Shown here piece after piece: positions 54,791-64,000 of a stretch of 64,000 nt of DNA. This stretch comes from Catonia carolina. Its lineage: Eukaryota > Arthropoda > Insecta > Hemiptera > Achilidae. Numbering within the stretch: position 1 is the first letter of the stretch; each line of letters begins with the position of its first letter. Below the pieces are notes generated by a model, which made no database searches, had not been told where the DNA came from, and was given only the letters and a program-made list of their open reading frames with translations. The position numbers and the translations under genes are program-made. The stretch spans positions 8,443,501 through 8,507,500 of the forward strand of contig JAQMRL010000011.1 in assembly GCA_035578175.1 (NCBI GenBank), in the 5' to 3' direction.

Positions 54791-54891
54791 AATAAATAAA
54801 TCTTTATTTGTCAGCGACCAAAAAAGGAATAGACATCGTTTGACGATGTCTATTCCTTTTTTGGTCGCTGACAAATAAAGATTTATTTATT
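54791..54891. repeat. Perfect 101-bp palindrome
   Basis: Left arm 54791-54839 and right arm 54843-54891 are exact reverse complements over 49 bases, separated by the 3-nt loop TTG. The arm contains 'tttgtcagcgacc' and 'ggaatagacatcg'. It sits exactly at the 3' end of the SINE-B copy. No mismatch was found, implying very recent origin, gene conversion between arms, or an assembly or library artefact. Confidence 0.93.
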
Positions 54892-55693
54892 GTAACATAA
54901 TAATTATGTAAACAATATATTACAATACATTTGTATATTACAAATGTTGTAATATAGGCCTATGTATAGTATATACGTACGTTTAAATCTATTAAATAGA
55001 TTTAAATTGAAGAATTTGAAAATGATAAGAACTGTTAAAATTTTTGGCAGTTTCTGTTTGCAATTTACAGTACTATAAGTATTCACCAGCCCAATAAATA
55101 ACTTGTACATTAAATTTTACGTTGGAATTCCAAGTTTGTATTTACACTAACAATGTTTCATTAGTCTAAAAATCTACATACATTACATTTAAAGAATATT
55201 CATTGTAAGATAATTTAAGAACTTCTGATCACAATAAGATGCATGTTTTGTTAAAAAACCTTTTACTTCCCGATCAAATTTTAAATTAAGGAGTCTTATT
55301 TTAGATAGTAATTTGTTGAAACGGAATTGTATTGAATTCCTTTCAAGAAGTTTGAAGTTCTATATTTTAATTTTGAAGCCATCGTTGTGTCGAGTTTCAT
55401 AATTATGAGTGTACTTATTTTTGAAAATAACACAGTATTCCTTTTCGCGAATTTTAAAATTTCATGTACACATAAAGAGACGGTAAGGGGAGAATATTGT
55501 ATTTGACAAACAAACAGTCAATCAATTTAACAAATAATTAAATTGAACAGGTTGCATCGTACACAAATTAAAGTAAAATAGTAGTATATTAATGTCACGC
55601 AGTTTTGAAAAATGAATTGTGTCTAAGAATAATAAATAGCGTAGAAAATCAATTTTACATTAAAAATTTTTTGTCATGTTTTATTCTTCCAAC
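54892..55693. other. AT-rich, gene-free
   Basis: No recognised feature. Confidence 0.45.
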
Positions 55694-55842
55694 TAGACAG
55701 AAGAATAATTTGGATGACACAGATTCAGAATAAAATAAAACAACTGAATCACACATTTTCTAAATTGTACTGGATAGTTGGTAGAAATTCACAGATAATC
55801 ACAAAATTATTAGTTTACAAGATCATATTAAAACCTCTATAG
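55694..55842 (+). pseudogene. Jockey-type RT thumb relic
   Basis: An open run reads LDRRIIWMTQIQNKIKQLN, HTFSKLYWIVGRNSQ, then KLLVYKIILKPL and a stop. It parallels the Jockey ORF2 segment LDKRLTWKKHV ... MYWLIGRKS ... KLLIYNTILKPCW at 53650-53800. About 50 codons; the rest is unrecognisable. Confidence 0.7.
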
Positions 55843-56204
55843 ATATTTATATGACAAATCATTTGACTGATTATATACATTTATGACAGATAAATTCAAA
55901 ATTTTTCATAGAAACACATGAAGAATTATAACCCAGTGATGTAATTAACAAATTGTAACATAAAAGAATATTATAGTATTTCTAATTATTTACAGTGATT
56001 AAATCAATATAAAAAGGTTTCTCAAATAAAACTAAATAAAAAAAGACAAGTATTATTGCATAATCACGAAATATATGTACACCAAACTGTCCTAAAGATA
56101 ATTAGAAATGTTAATTCAAAATAGTTTCCAACATTCACACTCAAACACGCCATTCATCTACAAAATATTAACACATTATATTATTTACAAATTAAAATAA
56201 CACT
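55843..56204. other. Unassigned, AT-rich
   Basis: It may contain unrecognisable Jockey-derived sequence between the two oppositely oriented relics. Confidence 0.35.
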
Positions 56205-56290
56205 CAGAATCATCCTGGTAGATCCATTACGGCAGCACGTTTTAGTCTATTCATATCATTTCAGTTGTCTAACAGACTGTGCAAAATGTA
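56205..56290 (-). pseudogene. Jockey-type ORF2 C-terminal codons, opposite strand
   Basis: Minus strand: LLDN, stop, NDMNRLKRAAVMDLPG. It resembles the C-terminal 'LLDNsxxxxRLKRxxVLDL' of the full-length element. Being on the opposite strand to 55694-55842, it is a separate insertion or part of an inversion. Confidence 0.5.
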
Positions 56291-58349
56291 TAATTATGTA
56301 AACAACGAAATTAGATTTACATAATAATATTTTAGAAAATTAAAAATAGATTTAGTTATTTTTATAATTGATATGAATTAATCTATATCAATTAATTATT
56401 GTAAATTTTATTATTTGGTACATAAAATTAATAAATTTCACTAATTAAATTGGATGAATGATTCAGTCAGCGAGGACATTCGAATTTATATACAATATAA
56501 ATTCGGATACATGGCCTACATATTTTAACACTATAATTTTAATGAAAAAAAGATTTATTAAAAGATAAGAAACGAAATGGTATTTTTGTAAAATAGAATA
56601 TTTTTCTAGGACTGTATAATATATGATTTTTTTTATTCAAGTTTTTTGTTTTGTTTTGAATGCGCATATGGGTGAAGTGAAATAAGTAGTAAAGGTGCTT
56701 CCGTAACAAAGGTTTATCTGTGCATGATGGAGGCTGTAACAGGTAAGCCTATATAGTGCATAGTGTAAAGAAAATATCATAAAGAAGAGAGGGGGAGGCG
56801 CCGGCGCTGTAATGTATCAAGCCCTGGTGAATGTTGTGTCGCCAGTTTTCGGGAAGCGTGTGTACGGTGCGCGAGTGATTGTGATTATTAATGGTGGAAC
56901 TATCATTTCATACCACTTCAAACTAATACTACTACTACTAATACTATTTAAATTACTTAAAAATTAAATAATTATTAAACAGGTAATTAAAATTTACAAA
57001 TTTTTGTTTCATTTATCAGTTCAATACTGCGGTAAATTTATTTTAATTAATCAAATCAACAAGTTGACGAAATAAAGTTGCAATTTTTTTATATAGAAAA
57101 AAACAGTGTTAGTGAAAAATAATTAGTCGAATCTTTTATTAATTTATCCAAAATAAACGTTGCAATGTTTTTACAATTTGTTCCCGCTCAATTCATGTTA
57201 ATTACGCGTATTTAAATAAATATTGAAAACTTTAATTTTCAATGAACTTTCACTAATTAACAATATATTATAATTAATTTTTTATTGCTTTTATATTTAA
57301 CCAAATTGGAATATTTTAAATGCTGTGTCACATGTTTTGATATTATGCGCATTTAACGTTTTTCTAGGATTTAAGTATAAATATTTGAAAAAAAATATCT
57401 AGGTCAAAGCAAATATATGGGATTATAAGATAATTAATTTGTATGTAATGATATAAAATAATTACCTAATCTAATCGGGAATCGAATCTAGGATTTTCCG
57501 TATTGTCATAGGTACTATCCCTATATCACTGTGTCATTAAGAGATTTATCCTACAACTTTAAAATTTTATTCAAATATGAATTCAAATATTTTAATTCGA
57601 ATTTATAAATTTTTAAGGTAATTACTGTCGTTCCATGTTACGTAACCTATCGAATGAAGCTTTACGGTATGATCTTTATGTCCCTTATAAACTTAAAACC
57701 TTTTTAAAATTTTATCAGTGATTTAAATAATTATTATTCAAATGAAAATTATAAATCTAGATTCAACGTAAACACAATATATATTTAACCATCAACAAAT
57801 TATACACTCGTTTCTATTCAAAATTAATAAATCACACGAATCCAGAGATACAAACTTGTCACACTCATACTTACCATAAAATCCTCAAAGGAGACTAAAA
57901 AAATTCTGGAATAGGGATATTTTATAAAAAAATAAAACAGCGACGAAGGTTTTCTACTGTTTGTTACTGGGTGATTTTTCAATCAAGACAAAACAGGTAT
58001 TAAAAACGTACATCGTAAATACTGCTGGTTGAATAAATACAAAATAGTTACTAAGTAAAGACAAAAAAATAAAATTCACTGATTCGGTAGCTAAATTATA
58101 ATTATTTTCCAGGAAATCCGCAACAAAAATCGACACAACTCAGGAGTAAAGATAAGATATTGTCTCTTTAATTATCCATTTTAAATTTCAACGATGTAAA
58201 AATCAAAATTATCTTAAATTATCCTAATAAAATTTATTTCCATTTTAAATAATGCTATTAGGTAATACTCTTCTATTAGGTAATTTAAAGTTATTGTTTT
58301 TTAAATTTTTATTATCTATTTTAACAGTTGCACCACTATTGTAAATTTT
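56291..58349. other. AT-rich; possible short first coding exon at 56724-56742
   Basis: ATGATGGAGGCTGTAACAG followed by GTAAGCC gives MMEAVT plus a phase-1 splice donor (donor at 56743). A GC-richer patch follows (56790-56900). This would suit a host gene's first coding exon, but there is no downstream exon to support it. A B-box-like GATTCGATTCCCG (minus) at about 57478-57490 may be a SINE remnant. The rest has no recognised feature. Confidence 0.25.
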
Positions 58350-58605
58350 TTGATCCCTAACGTGTGTACGTTGCAATCTGTTCAATTTAGAACAATAAAC
58401 AACCCGACGATCCAATGAAATAAGGATGATGTGTATGACTTGTAAATGAGTTGTAGTCTTGTACAGACTCAGGCCGACCATTCCTTAGATAGTATGGTTA
58501 ATTGAACCCCAATCATCAACGTACAGCGGTAACTACTGTCTAGTACTCAATTCCGTATAATAATAATCTTTACGAGAATTTGAACCTGGTACCTTCGTAA
58601 TTGTA
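58350..58605 (-). repeat. SINE-B, reverse copy
   Basis: Reverse complement of the family body ('gtgtacgttgcaatctg', 'cttgtacagactcaggccg', 'ggttaattgaacccc', 'aactactgtctagtac') and of the B-box region ('gagaatttgaacctggtacc'). The A-box end is missing. Confidence 0.85.
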
Positions 58606-60139
58606 AAATTAAATAAAATATTAAAAAATGATAAATCGAAATTTTTTCTATTAAGTTTTTTTATAAATTAGGCAAATCATCTTTTATTACAACGTAACAA
58701 GGAAAAAAGTCTTAGAAATAATTCGGAATAAAAAATTTCAAGATGGTCTTTAATAATAAAAAAAATATTCATCATTGAATTATAAAACGGAAAATTAATA
58801 ATTCAAGAGCTTTGTGCAGTCAGGTGGTATATAAAAGATTTTTTTTTTCAAAAAATTCTATCAAAGTTCTGAGGCTCCTATTTTTTCATAAATTGTTTTA
58901 TATAATTTATTTCGTTACTTACATATTATCATATTAAAATAAAATATTATGCAATCAGATTTTCAGACTTTACTTTTCAAAATTACTCGTCCGTATCACA
59001 TTTTCGTAAATATCTTCATCTTCCAAAAACCAGAATTCTGCGTTGTATTATTTGAGACGGGATTAATGTTATTTAAGTAATACAAGACATTTTTTTTATC
59101 CAAGAGAATTTTTTAAGAAATAACACATGATTAATGAAGATAAATTCTTATTGGCATGGTTAACTGTTATTATTTCATAAAGATAATGTCTTACATTTTA
59201 GTATACGAAAGTGCCAAACCATTAATTTACTTAACACATAATTTACTACAAAATATAAAATTAAGCAGTACATAGGATTCTCCTTTCATCCACTTGTATT
59301 GCCTTAAATTATAAAATAGAGTTATTTACATATCTAATAATGCACTTAACATATTCATCAGTCACGAAATTAAGTTTTTGCAAAAGGAAACCACATCCAC
59401 TCAGCTCTTCAATTGGATTAATTTTATTTATCTTGAATAGATTGTTTTTATTTCACTATATTTTTTCAAAAATGTTAAATCCAATTAACCTAAATTTTTT
59501 TATTTTTAAAATGTTGTTTTCGTTCATAAATATATTTGTTAAAAGGAAAATTGGAAATTAACTTTCTCAGATATTGGAACTTCAGTTAGTTCGGACAAAA
59601 TTACCTCCTCATATTTAAGTACTTCTATAAAACCAATATGAATGTACGGAAACCAGATTTATTACTCAACTAACCTCTAGATTATGACTAAACTACAAAG
59701 TTTTAAATAAAAAAAATTAAAGACATTTTTATTAACGCTTCTTCATATCTGTCCAATTACACACTTCACACATATCTCTACATTCCTGACATAAGTGAAA
59801 AAAACTCATCATATATACTAGAGATTTAAATTAAAGTTATAAGACAAAATACTAATCTTTAGTAAAAACTTTCTACATTTACCAGTAACCTCAAGCGTCG
59901 GCTCCTCGGAAGATACGGAGCAGAGATTTAGAATAAGTTTACGAGTCATCTAATATGTTCTCTTACACAAATTGTTAAACTAATTTCATTTTTTAATATT
60001 TAAACATTGTCATTAAAAATGTCTATTTATTCAACATCATTCTTGTAACTTTAAACGTACAGCCATAAAATCCGCGTTAACAATCAATGTTGTCAACAAT
60101 CAGTATTTAAACACAAGGTTTTTTTCACTTTATTTATTA
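58606..60139. other. AT-rich, gene-free
   Basis: No recognised feature in about 1.5 kb. Confidence 0.5.
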
Positions 60140-60620
60140 AACGCTTTTATTTAACTTACTCTTGGAAGCATCAAATCTTGCAACTTAAAATTTTAATACT
60201 TCTACCATATCAATATGAATCAAACTTTGCACACTTGTTTATCTTCGATGACAATACGCTGTGGAGGTGTTTGTAAAAAAAAATTTTAAAATTTTATAAC
60301 GCTTTTAATTTAACTTACTCTTGGATCCATCAAATCTTGCAACTTAAAATTTTAATACTTCTACCGTATCAATATGAATCAAACTTTGCACACTTGTTTA
60401 TCTTCGATGACAATACGCTGTGGAGGTGTTTGTAAAAAAAAAATTTTAAAATTTAAAAAAAAATTTAAAAAACGCTTTTATTTAACAATTACTTAAAAAA
60501 ATTAACTAAAAATAAAAAAATAAAAAAAATTTACAAAAAAATCACAGAAAAAAAAATTACAAAAAAATAAAAAAAAATTTTTTAAGAAACGCTATTATTT
60601 AACAATTAATCAAAAAAAAT
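60140..60620 (+). repeat. Tandem array, two full units plus degenerate units
   Basis: Units start 'aacgcttttatttaac' at 60140, 60298 and 60471, and 'aacgctattatttaac' at 60588. Units 1 and 2 (158 and 173 bp) are nearly identical: 'cttactcttgga', 'catcaaatcttgcaac', 'caatatgaatcaaac', 'gacaatacgctgtggagg'. Units 3 and 4 keep the start but decay into A-rich sequence. Confidence 0.88.
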
Positions 60621-60825
60621 GAACTAAAAAGAAAAAAATAAAAAAATTTACAAAAAAAAATCACAGACATTACAGTTAAAAATAAAAGCGTGGCGCATTA
60701 TATAATATTTATTGTAAAATATTCGTTGTAAAATATTATATATATTAATGCGCCACGCTTTTATTTTTAACTGTAATGTCTGTGATTTTTTTTTGTAAAT
60801 TTTTTTTCTTTTTTTCTTTTTAGTT
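60621..60825. repeat. 205-bp palindrome
   Basis: Centre near 60723. Arms contain 'aatcacagacattacag' / 'ctgtaatgtctgtgatt' and 'taaaagcgtggcgcatta' / 'taatgcgccacgctttta'. Near-perfect except small indels in the A/T-rich outer parts. It adjoins the tandem array at 60140-60620. Confidence 0.88.
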
Positions 60826-61068
60826 AATTTTTTTTTATTTACAACTGTGCTGTTTTGCTCAACCAGCAAATGTACTCATAATATTCAATTTTAAAAATGA
60901 CGTTACACGTTAAAGGAGGACACCACTCATTAGCAGGACTCCCGCAGTTAATTGCTACTTAGCGTTTTCACAATTTAGTCATTAAGAGTATTCAGTTAAT
61001 AATAGTAATTTTACTTATTTTTTTATGTTTTTATTAGCGTGATTAGATTTGAACTGTAATGAATGAAG
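60826..61068. other. Spacer
   Basis: No feature recognised. Confidence 0.4.
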
Positions 61069-61700
61069 TTAACCCAAGTCTCTGCTCCACCTCCTGCTAA
61101 GCCACCGATAAGGATTGCCTGGTAAATGTGGAGAACTTAGTTCACGAATCAATGGGTTGGAGTTGTTAAATAATTTTAATTTAAAGCGTTGATACATTTC
61201 GTGTATGGCGTCAACGATAAATAGGATTTTTAGGTCCGAGTGAATTGTGTGATTTGATACAAAAAATGGAGCGTTAACTAGCGTACGAAGCAATTTTTAC
61301 CGAAACCGTTGAAGTTTAGACTGATGGTTTTGATGAACCATAAATTTGACAACCGTACATCCACATTGGCTTAAGTAAAGTTTTATATAACTGCAATTTT
61401 TATCGATGATATAGAAGGCTATATAGATGTTTTCGCCTACCATCTAATGGTTTACGTTTAATACTTACATACTCATTCCATGTAAGCCGTCTGTCTATAT
61501 GTAGACCGAGATACCGAATTTTGTCGGCTTGAGGTTGAGGAGAGTCATACAAGAAAACTCTCAGACAGGTCTGCCGTCTCAAGGTAAACGTAACGTGTTT
61601 TGTTTTGTCCGAATTAATTTTGATTCTCCACTTCGTAAACCACGATTCTAATTTAAACAAATGATTTTGTAAATTTAGTGAAACGTTGTTGACCATTTTA
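61069..61700 (-). pseudogene. Jockey-type RT relic
   Basis: Minus strand: LNLQNHLFKLESWFTKWRIK, INSDKTKHVTFTLRRQTC, IRYLGLHIDRRLTWNEYV, then after a frame change MLRTLVNAPFFVSNHTIH, SDLKI and a degraded tail. It follows the order of motifs after FADD in Jockey ORF2 (53480-53950). It lacks the catalytic box and everything upstream. Confidence 0.8.
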
Positions 61701-62914
61701 TCCGATGAAAGTACAATTGAAACCCAAGGTTAATGACTGGTGTTCTTAAAAGTTTTAAAGCATTATAAATAAAGGCTGTGTTAATTTCATTTATATTAGA
61801 TAGATAACTTTTGAAGTTACAATATTTTGTCTTTTCTCAAAAATGTTAAAATTCAAATTACTTAAATTCTCTTTTCCCATTAAAATGTTTATTTCAATTA
61901 ATAAACGTAGGCTATCTGCTGTGGGACAATTGGGGCTTATCTTTGGTGTTTTTTTATATTAATCGTGAACACGAATAGTTCATATTAATTAATACTTATA
62001 TAAAATGAAATTCGTAAACACGCAAAAGAATGTAAAACAAATACGGTAATAACTAATATGTACATGAAATAAATCCGATAATTTCTACATAAACTTATTT
62101 ACTCCGGATTTTATGTAAAATTTATGGGCATTGCTATCAAAGTCCAGGCTATAAAAATTAAATCATAAATTATTCTAATAATTAGTTAGTTATTGGTAGA
62201 ATGACGCAATGTTAAAAGTAGGTCTACACTAAAAGTAAAAATAAAAAAAGAATAAAATTGTAATCTAAGTTTAGTTTTATTCTACTTATAAAATTATTTT
62301 ACAGAATTTAAAAGTTTTATTACACGTATAAGAAACTTTTAAAAATTACTTTTTTTAAAAACAAAAATAATTTATAAACGAGTTGTTATAATTTTAAGAA
62401 AAAACTATTATATTCATTTCAAACATGTTTTTTTTACTATTTCTTTCACACTTAGATACATAACAACTAAGTAGGATAAGGAACCAACGAAAATGGTATG
62501 ATAGATTTTTAAAATACGATAATTTTAAAATACTCGTATGTATAAATTATTTATTAACATTAACACTTTCACCTCAGGCAGTTTTCTTTTTTATTTATTT
62601 ATTACTTTTAAAAATTAACTAATATTAACAATCAGTTTTAAATTTTATATTAACTACGTAATTGCAAAATGGCGTTCGAGAAGAAGGCATACAGTGACAC
62701 CCCTTCTGTGTTATTTACAATTAAATTCATATCTTCTGTTCTATTGATTTATAAAATGTATGTATGGAACATGACGATGCTTAAGTTTTTTAAAATAATT
62801 ACAATTAATTAAAAAATGAACTGCCAAAAATATTACATAATTATTCAATTTCGCATAATATATTTCATATAAATGGTGGAATTTTTAAAAATTGTCATCT
62901 ATAAATTCCTTTGT
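61701..62914. other. AT-rich, gene-free
   Basis: A 47-codon open frame from ATG 62669 (MAFEKKAYSDTPS...) is too short and unsupported to call. Otherwise nothing recognised. Confidence 0.45.
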
Positions 62915-63345
62915 CCGTCCGTCACACTTTTTAGTCGACACCCATAACAGGCAGTTAGAGTGTTAAATTATTTGCATTAGATCTGCTAGTTCCGGGGCTA
63001 CAAAAAATAAAAAATATAGTTCTTTATTCTTATCATATGGTCAGCCAATTATATAACTGATGCATTTAAGAACAGAAAAGGTAGTGGTGTAAACGACACT
63101 AGTGAGAGTTATCTCCTCTGAGAGTAATGAATTTCATAATACAGCTAGACCCTGTCGTGAATGAAGTGAAGGTGTTATTTGCAGGGTGAAATTAGATGCT
63201 TTTCAGAGCGCCTGGCTTGATGAAAAGCATACTTTTTAACTCGGTGAGGAAGCAAATGGTAAACCACCTCAATCCTCGTTTTACTTAGTAAAGCCTCTAG
63301 AAGTTCAAACCAGACTTTCGGCTGATGACCTAAACAACAACATAT
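62915..63345 (+). repeat. Repeat C, copy 4
   Basis: Most complete forward copy: 'cccataacaggcag', 'atatggtcagccaatta', 'taagaacagaaaagg', 'gtcgtgaatgaagtgaagg', 'ttttacttagtaaagcc', 'agttcaaaccagac', 'gatgacctaaacaacaac'. Confidence 0.78.
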
Positions 63346-64000
63346 TTTTCGTATGTTCTTCTTCTTCGTCTTAGCTGTTACACAAAGGGATTCGGATGGT
63401 AATCGGCTATAAAATGTTGAATAATTGATTTCTGAAAAAATTTGGTAGTATTCCTCTCGTTTAAAATGATAAAACATTTTGAATTACTCTATAATTATTA
63501 ATCCGTTTATATTAGTTTTTATTATTCTCGAAATCAATTTCTACACGTAAAAACAATTATTTTAAACTATAAATTTAAATATAATTAATAGAATTTGGGT
63601 GTATTTCCAATTCAGATTTCACTTTTATGAGACGATAAAAAAATTACCACATTTTTTTAATAATTTCTGATCAGTAAAGGATAGTTTCTGAATCAGTTCT
63701 ATTACATAAATTTTATAGTATTTATTTTTTTAATTTACTATAAATTATATTTATTTTTATTAGTATTTACTATAAATTTTATAGTATGATATTCTAAATT
63801 ACAAAGCGTAAAACTTTTGGTTTTGTTCCTTAAAATAATGTCTGGAATTTTTAAATGTACTACAGTGTAAAATTTTTCCAGACCCATTATGGTGGATGAC
63901 GCCATAGTAGTTGATGGAACTTATAAAAATTTTAAATAAAATTAAAATACATTATAAAAGTACCTAGTCATAAAAATTATGCATTAAAAATAAATGAAAA
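63346..64000. other. AT-rich, gene-free to window end
   Basis: A short direct repeat of 'aaattttatagta' lies at 63712-63786. No gene seen. Confidence 0.45.

Noticed and set aside
62669..62812. 47-codon frame MAFEKKAYSDTPS...
   Set aside because: Short, no recognised relative, hydrophobic AT-rich second half; no splice sites that would extend it.
1..64000. A new multi-gene system (defence, biosynthetic or signalling cluster)
   Set aside because: No cluster of non-transposon genes exists in the window; coding sequence is almost wholly retrotransposon and transposon derived.

Overview
This is an AT-rich eukaryotic window with no operons, no prokaryotic signals, and no rRNA, bona fide tRNA or CRISPR. 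The repeat content is arthropod-like: a BEL/Pao LTR element, Jockey- and R1-like non-LTR elements, mariner, Tc1, pogo/Tigger and PIF/Harbinger remnants, DUF4817-type helix-turn-helix transposase pieces, and several tRNA-derived SINE families. An insect is most likely. A hemipteran is plausible from the element mix, but that is inference and cannot be proved from this sequence alone.

Layout: 1-6.1 kb holds fragments of a ~970-bp dispersed repeat (here 'LR970'), a Jockey-type RT relic, a SINE with clear target-site duplications (TSDs), an R1-like relic, and the only convincing host coding sequence, a last exon (4903-5213) resembling the C-terminus of a papain-family (C1A) cysteine peptidase but lacking the catalytic His and Asn. 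6.8-8.9 kb holds three shrunken DNA transposon remnants (an HTH-carrying TIR element, a Harbinger-like element, a mariner tail) around a GC-rich repeat. 12651-19276 is a complete BEL/Pao element with two LTRs, TSD, polypurine tract and a broken gag-pol. 19.8-28 kb is nested LR970 copies, SINEs, Tc1 and mariner relics. 28-38 kb is AT-rich sequence with a recurring ~400-bp repeat ('repeat C'), SINEs and a back-to-back palindromic mariner (33985-34746). 38.4-41 kb has a GC-rich island with a TATA box and two fold-back elements. 41-49 kb carries RT tails, an internally deleted pogo/Tigger element and a four-unit tandem repeat. 49840-54447 is a full-length Jockey-type element with both ORFs, poly(A) and TSD. 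54.5-64 kb is AT-rich with a perfect 101-bp palindrome, further RT relics, a tandem array, another palindrome and a last copy of repeat C.

How it works together: nearly everything is mobile DNA at different ages. The Jockey and BEL/Pao copies are the youngest looking (intact TSDs, near-identical LTRs), yet each carries coding breaks. SINEs inserted into LR970, into the pogo element and into the BEL 5' LTR give a relative order of events. At least eight large inverted-repeat (snap-back) structures lie in 64 kb. No dedicated new biochemical system was found. The items most worth follow-up are the catalytically dead cysteine peptidase exon, the palindromic elements, the LR970 family, the SINE with a hairpin between its promoter boxes, and the GC-rich TATA island.
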